Shown here piece after piece: positions 59,660-64,000 of a DNA stretch of 64,000 bases. The DNA comes from Clostridiales bacterium. GTDB taxonomy: Bacteria; Bacillota; Clostridia; Christensenellales; Aristaeellaceae. The notes under the pieces are model-generated. The model made no database searches and was not told the DNA's origin. It saw only the letters and a list, made by a program, of their open reading frames with translations. How positions within the stretch are numbered: position 1 is the first letter of the stretch; each line of letters opens with the position of its first letter. The DNA lies in assembly GCA_012728815.1 (NCBI GenBank), contig JAAYEI010000012.1, positions 1-64,000 on the forward strand, read 5' to 3'. Position numbers and translations under genes: made by a program.

Positions 59660-60580
59660 TCAGGTTTTCAGGCTGGGGTCCAGGATGTCGCGCAACTTGT
59701 CCCCCAGGATGTTCAGGCAGATCACGGTCAGCATCACGGCGGCGCCAGGCAGGATAATCAGGCTGGGGCGCTGCCAGAGGTAGTTCTTGCCGGTGGCGAT
59801 CAGGCCGCCCCATTCAGGCGCGGGCGCTGGCACACCCATGCCCAGGTAGCTCAGGGTGGAGATGGAAATCAGCGAGGTGCCCATGCGCATGGTGGCCACG
59901 ACGATAATGATAGGCAGGGTGTTCTGGAAGACATGCCGGGTCAGGATGCGCGCGTCCGACGCCCCCAGGGAGCGGATGGCCATGACATAGTCCTCCTCGC
60001 GCACCTGCAGCACCCGGCTGCGCACCATGCGCGCGAAGGAGGGCACCGACCAGATGCTGATGGCCATGGTGGCGTTGAAGGTGCTGCTGCCCAGCATGGC
60101 CACAATCAGCATGGCCAGCAGGATGCCCGGAAAGGTGAACAGCAGGTCCATCAGGCGCATGATGAGGTTGTCCAGGCGCTTGTAGTAGCCGGCCAGCATG
60201 CCCAGCACCACGCCCCAGAACAGGCCCATGGCGGTGGAAACCAGCCCCACCATCAGGGAAGTGCGCCCGCCGTAGAGCAGCCGGGAGAGCATGTCCCGCC
60301 CCAGGTGGTCGGTGCCCAGCGGGTGCAGGGGGCTCACCTTCATCCGGTCCACCGGGTTGTCGCTCCATTGCGCCCAGAAGCCGGGGGCCAGGCGGCTGGC
60401 CACATCGGTGTCCTCCGGCCCCCAGGGGGTGATGAGGGGTGCCAGCGCCAGCACCACCACCAGCGCCAGCAACAGGATGAAGCACAGCGTGGCCAGCTTG
60501 TTCTTCAGCAGCTTGCGCCCCGCGGCGCGCAGCCCGCCACGGGTGTAGGGGTTGAAGGTTGTCTTCGCCGCGCCGCTCAT
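59660..60580 (-). CDS. OppC/DppC-type peptide transporter permease
   Basis: A 306-residue permease. The first helix is ATLCFILLLALVVVLALAPLI; the hallmark LGTDHLGRDMLSRLLYGGRTS follows the first loop. The EAA loop is EEDYVMAIRSLGASDARILTRH, and the end reads LNILGDKLRDILDPSLKT. Its ATG overlaps the stop of the OppB-type gene by 4 bases. Confidence 0.94.
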   Translation of the reverse strand: MSGAAKTTFNPYTRGGLRAAGRKLLKNKLATLCFILLLALVVVLALAPLITPWGPEDTDVASRLAPGFWAQWSDNPVDRMKVSPLHPLGTDHLGRDMLSRLLYGGRTSLMVGLVSTAMGLFWGVVLGMLAGYYKRLDNLIMRLMDLLFTFPGILLAMLIVAMLGSSTFNATMAISIWSVPSFARMVRSRVLQVREEDYVMAIRSLGASDARILTRHVFQNTLPIIIVVATMRMGTSLISISTLSYLGMGVPAPAPEWGGLIATGKNYLWQRPSLIILPGAAVMLTVICLNILGDKLRDILDPSLKT

Positions 60581-61518
60581 TGGTAGGAAATCCTCGGGTC
60601 CACCAGCAGGTAGACCAGGTCCACCACCAGGTTGACCAGCACAAACAGCGCCGCGATGACCAGCACCGTGGACTGCACCACCGGGTAGTTGCGCGTGTTG
60701 ATGGCGTTGACCAGGTAGGTGCCCACGCCGTTGATGACAAAGACCTGCTCCGTCACGATGGCGCCGCCCAGCAGCGCGCCGAAGCTGGTGCCAAACTGTG
60801 TCAGCAGCGGGATCAGGGCGTTGCGCAGCGCGTGCACGAAGAGGATGCTGCCACGCCTTAAGCCCTTGGCCCGGGCTGTGCGGATGTAGTCGGACTGCAG
60901 CACCTCCAGCATGGCCGAGCGCCCGATGCGCATGAAGGAGGCGATGGTGGCGGTGGACAGCGCGATGGCGGGCAGGATGGCCTGGGAGAAGCCCAGGGGG
61001 GTGTAGAAGAACTCCGTCATGCCCCCGGAGGGCAACCAGCCCAGGATCACCGAAAAGACCAGCATCAGCATGGTGCCCAGCCAGAAATTGGGGATGGAAA
61101 TGGCCACCAGCGAGGTGGTGGTGAGCAGGTTGTCCACGATTGTGTCCCGCTTGATGGCGGTGAGGATGCCCAGCGGGATGCCCACCAGCGTGGACAGCAG
61201 GATGGCGGCGACCGCCAGGTTCATGGTGTAGGGCAGGCGCACCGCGATTTCCTGCAGGATGGGTTGCCGGGTGATATAGGACATGCCCAGGTTCAGGGAG
61301 AAGAGGTTCTTCAGATAAATCCAGTATTGGGTCCAGAAGGGCTGGTCCAGCCCCAGCGCGGCGCGCACGGCCAGCACGTCGGCCTCGGTGGCTGAGGCGC
61401 CCGCGATCATCTGGGCGGGGTCCCCGGCGGCCAGGAAAAGGCTGCCAAACACGATGAAGGTGATGCCCACCAGCAGCACCAGCATCATGCCCAGCCGCTT
61501 GAGGATGTACTTGGCCAA
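60577..61518 (-). CDS. OppB/DppB-type peptide transporter permease
   Basis: A 313-residue permease, first gene of the second peptide operon. It begins AKYILKRLGMMLVLLVGITF. The EAA loop is SDYIRTARAKGLRRGSILFVHA and the end VVDLVYLLVDPRISYQ. The start is a TTG at 61518, with a GGCGG stretch upstream that is weaker than most sites here. The promoter must lie in 61519-61750, where no ideal pair was found; ATAATTATA near 61537-61548 is a candidate -10 region. Confidence 0.93.
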   Translation of the reverse strand: MAKYILKRLGMMLVLLVGITFIVFGSLFLAAGDPAQMIAGASATEADVLAVRAALGLDQPFWTQYWIYLKNLFSLNLGMSYITRQPILQEIAVRLPYTMNLAVAAILLSTLVGIPLGILTAIKRDTIVDNLLTTTSLVAISIPNFWLGTMLMLVFSVILGWLPSGGMTEFFYTPLGFSQAILPAIALSTATIASFMRIGRSAMLEVLQSDYIRTARAKGLRRGSILFVHALRNALIPLLTQFGTSFGALLGGAIVTEQVFVINGVGTYLVNAINTRNYPVVQSTVLVIAALFVLVNLVVDLVYLLVDPRISYQ

Positions 61519-61752
61519 TGTTTCCGCCGCCTTTCCGTATAATTATGCTGCGCGTGGGTGCCTGATTGGCTAATGCAAATCCAGCAAACAAGCTGCACGG
61601 TTTGCCGGATATCAAAAGATATATCACCATCCGGTTCGGCTTGTCAATCCGCCGCGGGCGGTTGGCAGCCTCTTACAAGCGTGTATGATTATGAATAGGG
61701 AACAATCTGCCCGGTTTGGACATCAGGCCATTTAAAGCACATCATTAATACA

Positions 61753-61779
61753 GAAAACCGGCGGCCAGTGGCCGCCGGT
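61753..61779 (-). terminator. Terminator of aroE
   Basis: Read on the minus strand, ACCGGCGGCC/GGCCGCCGGT with a 3-base loop is followed by TTTCTG, about 50 bases after the stop. The remainder of 61519-61829 contains no gene. Confidence 0.75.
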
Positions 61780-61829
61780 GGGATTGTATATATTTTGCGT
61801 TTTTTCTGGCACAGGGCCCGGGCGTTGCC

Positions 61830-62687
61830 TCAGCCCAGGCCGAACTCCTTGCGCAGGGTGTCCGCCATCAGCTGCTCCGGCGCCTCCTGCCCGGTCCACA
61901 GGGTGAAGTTGACCGCCGCCTGGTTGACCAGCATGCCCAGGCCGTTGATGGTGGCGGCGCCCTGCCCGGCCGCCGCGCGCAGGAAGGCGGTGTCCGGCGG
62001 GTTGAACACCACATCGCAGGCCACCATGCCCGGCCCCAGGCTGCGGTAGTCAATGTCCGGCCTGGCCTGCGTGTCAGGGTACAGGCCAATGGAGGTGGCG
62101 TTGACCAGCAACTGGCTGTCCCCGGGGATGGCCATCCCCGGAACCCAGGGCAGGGCGTCACAGCCGGCCTGTGTGCGCTGTCGGATCAGGTCGCGCAGCT
62201 CCTCCCCCCTTTGTTGCGTGCGGTTGATCAGGGTGAGGTGTCTGGCGCCTGCCAGGGCGCACTCCACCGCGATGGCGCGCGCGGCGCCGCCCGCGCCCAG
62301 GATGGTGAGGCGCTTGCCGGCCGGGTCCTGGCCCTGCTGGCGCAGCGAGCGCAGGAAGCCCTTGCCATCGGTGTTCTCCCCGTGCAGGCGGCTGTCCGTC
62401 AGGGTGATGTTGTTCACCGCGCCGATGATGGCCGCGGCCTCAGACAGGCTGTCCAGCATCGGCACAACGGCCACCTTGTGGGGGATGGTCAGGTTGACGC
62501 CGCGGTAGTTCATGGCGCGCAGGCCCAGGACGGCGGCCTGCAGGTCCTCCGGGCGCACCAGCATGGTGATGTAGCGGTAGGAGAGCCCCAGGGCCTGGTA
62601 GGCCGCTTCCATGACCCTGCCGGTGGGGTTCTCATCCACCGGGTAACCCAGCAGCCCGGTCAGGGCGGCGCGGTAGTTGGTGGACAT
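61830..62687 (-). CDS. aroE: Shikimate dehydrogenase
   Basis: A 285-residue NADP-dependent enzyme reducing 3-dehydroshikimate in aromatic amino-acid synthesis. Substrate residues lie in LTIPHKVAV (with the catalytic lysine) and NTDGKGF. The cofactor motif is LGAGGAARAI. NATSIGLYP and DVVFNPPDTAFL are family stretches, and GLGMLVNQAAVNFTLWTG is the C-terminal signature. AAGGAGG precedes the ATG at 62687; the longer open frame upstream has no such site. It is a single gene facing away from the ribosomal operon. Confidence 0.94.
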   Translation of the reverse strand: MSTNYRAALTGLLGYPVDENPTGRVMEAAYQALGLSYRYITMLVRPEDLQAAVLGLRAMNYRGVNLTIPHKVAVVPMLDSLSEAAAIIGAVNNITLTDSRLHGENTDGKGFLRSLRQQGQDPAGKRLTILGAGGAARAIAVECALAGARHLTLINRTQQRGEELRDLIRQRTQAGCDALPWVPGMAIPGDSQLLVNATSIGLYPDTQARPDIDYRSLGPGMVACDVVFNPPDTAFLRAAAGQGAATINGLGMLVNQAAVNFTLWTGQEAPEQLMADTLRKEFGLG

Positions 62688-63164
62688 CGTGACCTCCTTG
62701 TGATGCGGGTGATGTGAATCACCCGGGTTCAGGGCAGCGGCGCTTACGCTTTCCGCCTGCCTTCTATGGCTGATGGTACAGGCCCATTGTAGGGCCGCCC
62801 GCTCCAAAAGGCAAGGCGGGCCTGGCCGCGGGGCGGCGGATTCGCGGTGTACGACACACCCGGGAGGGCGGACAGGGATCACCGGGCGAAAGACAGCCTG
62901 AACATGCCTTTGCCGGGGGATATTTTCTCGGCTTTGCAGAATAAAGTCAATTTCGAGTGAAAAAATGCTTGCTTTTTGCCCTGCACCTGTGTAATATAGC
63001 ACTGCTGTCTGTTTTTTGGGATGAAGCGATAGGTTGCCGCCCCGGCCTTGGGCGGGTCATTACCGCGGACCATGCCCGACAATCGGGCGACGGACTCACA
63101 GGCCGGATAGCAGCCGGCGGCGGGCACCGCCCGCAATGAGTGCGAACTATAAGGAGGAAAATGA
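62688..63164. other. Divergent intergenic region between aroE and the S10 operon
   Basis: It holds the rpsJ promoter at 62969-62997 and a leader of about 160 bases. The leader has GC-rich inverted segments but no match I can name; an L4-type control site cannot be confirmed by eye. Bases 62760-62900 contain nothing recognisable. Confidence 0.5.
62969..62997 (+). promoter_or_regulatory. Promoter of the S10 ribosomal protein operon
   Basis: TTGCTT (62969-62974), a 17-base spacer and TAATAT (62992-62997) lie in a locally AT-rich patch. Confidence 0.65.
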
Positions 63165-63473
63165 ATGGCCAGCCAGAAAATCCGCATCAAGCTCAAGGCT
63201 TACGAGCACCACCTGATCGACCAGTCCGCCGAGCGCATTGTGGACACCGCCAAGCGCACCGGCGCGCGCATCTCAGGCCCGGTGCCGCTGCCCACTGAGA
63301 AGGAGATCATCACCATCCTGCGCGCCCCGCACAAGTACAAGGACAGCCGCGAGCAGTTCGAGCGCAGGACCCACAAGCGCCTGATCGACATCCACAACCC
63401 CACAACCCGCACGGTGGACGCCATGATGAAACTGGATCTTCCCGCCGGCGTCGAGATCGAAATCAAACTCTAA
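63165..63473 (+). CDS. rpsJ: 30S ribosomal protein S10
   Basis: A 102-residue protein of the 30S subunit head; it also acts as NusE in transcription antitermination. The whole family pattern is present: [57 protein letters not shown] (positions 39-74) and [20 protein letters not shown] at the end. AAGGAGGAAAATGA precedes the ATG. It is the first gene of its operon here. Confidence 0.98.
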   Translation: MASQKIRIKLKAYEHHLIDQSAERIVDTAKRTGARISGPVPLPTEKEIITILRAPHKYKDSREQFERRTHKRLIDIHNPTTRTVDAMMKLDLPAGVEIEIKL

Positions 63474-63490
63474 GGCAGGAGGCAGCCATC

Positions 63491-64000
63491 ATGAAGAAAG
63501 CAATTTTGGGCAGAAAACTGGGCATGACCCAGCAGTTCCTGCCGGATGGGCGTCTGGTGCCCGTGACCGTGGTGCAGGCCGGCCCCTGCACGGTGGTGCA
63601 GAAGAAAACCGTGGAAAAGGACGGCTACCAGGCCCTGCAGCTCAGCTTTGAGGAGCTGGCCCCGCAGCGCGCCAAGAAGCTGGTCAACAAGCCCCAGACC
63701 GGGCACTTCAACAAGGCGGGCGTGGCCCCCGCGCGCTTCCTGCGCGAGTTCCGCCTGGATGACATCTCCCAGTACGAGGTGGGCCAGACCCTGAGCGTGG
63801 CCCAGTTTGGCGAGGGCGAGAAGGTGGACGTGACCGGCACCAGCAAGGGCCATGGCTTCACCGGCGTCATCTACCGCTGGAACCAGAGCCGCGGCCCCAT
63901 GTCCCACGGCTCCAAGTACCACCGCGGCCTGGGCGCCATGGCGGCCAACTCCACCCCCTCCAAGGTCTTCAAGAACAAGAAAATGTCCGGCCAATACGGC
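63491..64000 (+). CDS. rplC: 50S ribosomal protein L3 (partial, cut by window end)
   Basis: The first 170 codons of L3 are present and the gene runs off the window. It begins [16 protein letters not shown] and includes the conserved [15 protein letters not shown] and [12 protein letters not shown] region, with the usual methylatable-glutamine area beyond. AGGAGGCAGCCATC precedes the ATG, 17 bases after the rpsJ stop, as in the standard S10-L3-L4 order. Confidence 0.97.
   Translation, partial: MKKAILGRKLGMTQQFLPDGRLVPVTVVQAGPCTVVQKKTVEKDGYQALQLSFEELAPQRAKKLVNKPQTGHFNKAGVAPARFLREFRLDDISQYEVGQTLSVAQFGEGEKVDVTGTSKGHGFTGVIYRWNQSRGPMSHGSKYHRGLGAMAANSTPSKVFKNKKMSGQYG

Noticed and set aside
59660..61630. 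A continuous 656-codon minus-strand frame covering both second-operon permeases
   Set aside because: Its first half is an out-of-frame shadow of the OppB-type gene. The real OppC-type gene starts at the ATG at 60580, overlapping the OppB stop by 4 bases.

Overview
The window is one contiguous piece of a G+C-rich bacterial chromosome. About 45 protein genes, one interrupted gene and a T-box leader are packed on both strands. The gene content points to Bacillota, class Clostridia: a T-box in front of proS, a NusG-II/Gx-transporter pair, LplB/YtcP-type sugar permeases, a YugP-type zinc peptidase, and AGGAGG-type ribosome binding sites with frequent TTG/GTG starts. A Christensenellales-like gut or rumen lineage is my guess from protein style only. 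No rRNA, tRNA, CRISPR array, phage gene or insertion sequence was recognised.

Layout. 1-1125: a low-coding, AT-richer stretch with decaying hairpin repeats. 1126-14182: a glycan-use locus with a LacI-type repressor, an 18-bp perfect operator just downstream of a strong promoter, then an MDR dehydrogenase, a sugar ABC transporter (two permeases and a binding protein), a GH2 beta-mannosidase-like enzyme, a nucleoside hydrolase, a GH116 enzyme and a URO-D-fold protein. 14411-16804 (minus): a GH4 phospho-glycosidase and a PfkB sugar kinase broken by a 14-bp tandem duplication. 17501-20140 (minus): nrdA with promoter and paired NrdR boxes. 20434-26457: an opp peptide transporter operon whose binding protein is circularly permuted. 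26516-39136: housekeeping genes (Gx/NusG-II pair, glmM, a GlmU-type left-handed beta-helix protein, a PPIase lipoprotein, a DEAD-box helicase, an SDR, a histone-H1-like protein, a MATE pump, a zinc peptidase, nrdB). 39242-45847: an arabinoside locus (LacI regulator, GH51, sugar ABC transporter). 45864-53578: an ECF sigma factor without region 4, cca, a YkgJ-like protein, an odd DNA methyltransferase, mreB, a nucleoside phosphorylase and T-box-proS. 53797-61518 (minus): a second opp operon ending in gamma-glutamyltransferase, whose OppF carries a roughly 200-residue insertion. 61830-64000: aroE, then divergently the start of the S10 ribosomal protein operon (rpsJ, rplC cut by the window edge).

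Together these genes describe a saccharolytic and peptidolytic cell. It imports plant-type oligosaccharides and peptides by ABC transport, cleaves them in the cytoplasm, and controls each locus with local repressors. The observations most worth following are the circularly permuted, stalked OppA at 24543-26393, the enlarged OppF at 55403-57013, the sigma factor with no region 4, the DPPG methyltransferase, the URO-D-like protein lacking the zinc cysteine, and the fact that none of the four solute-binding proteins has a lipobox.
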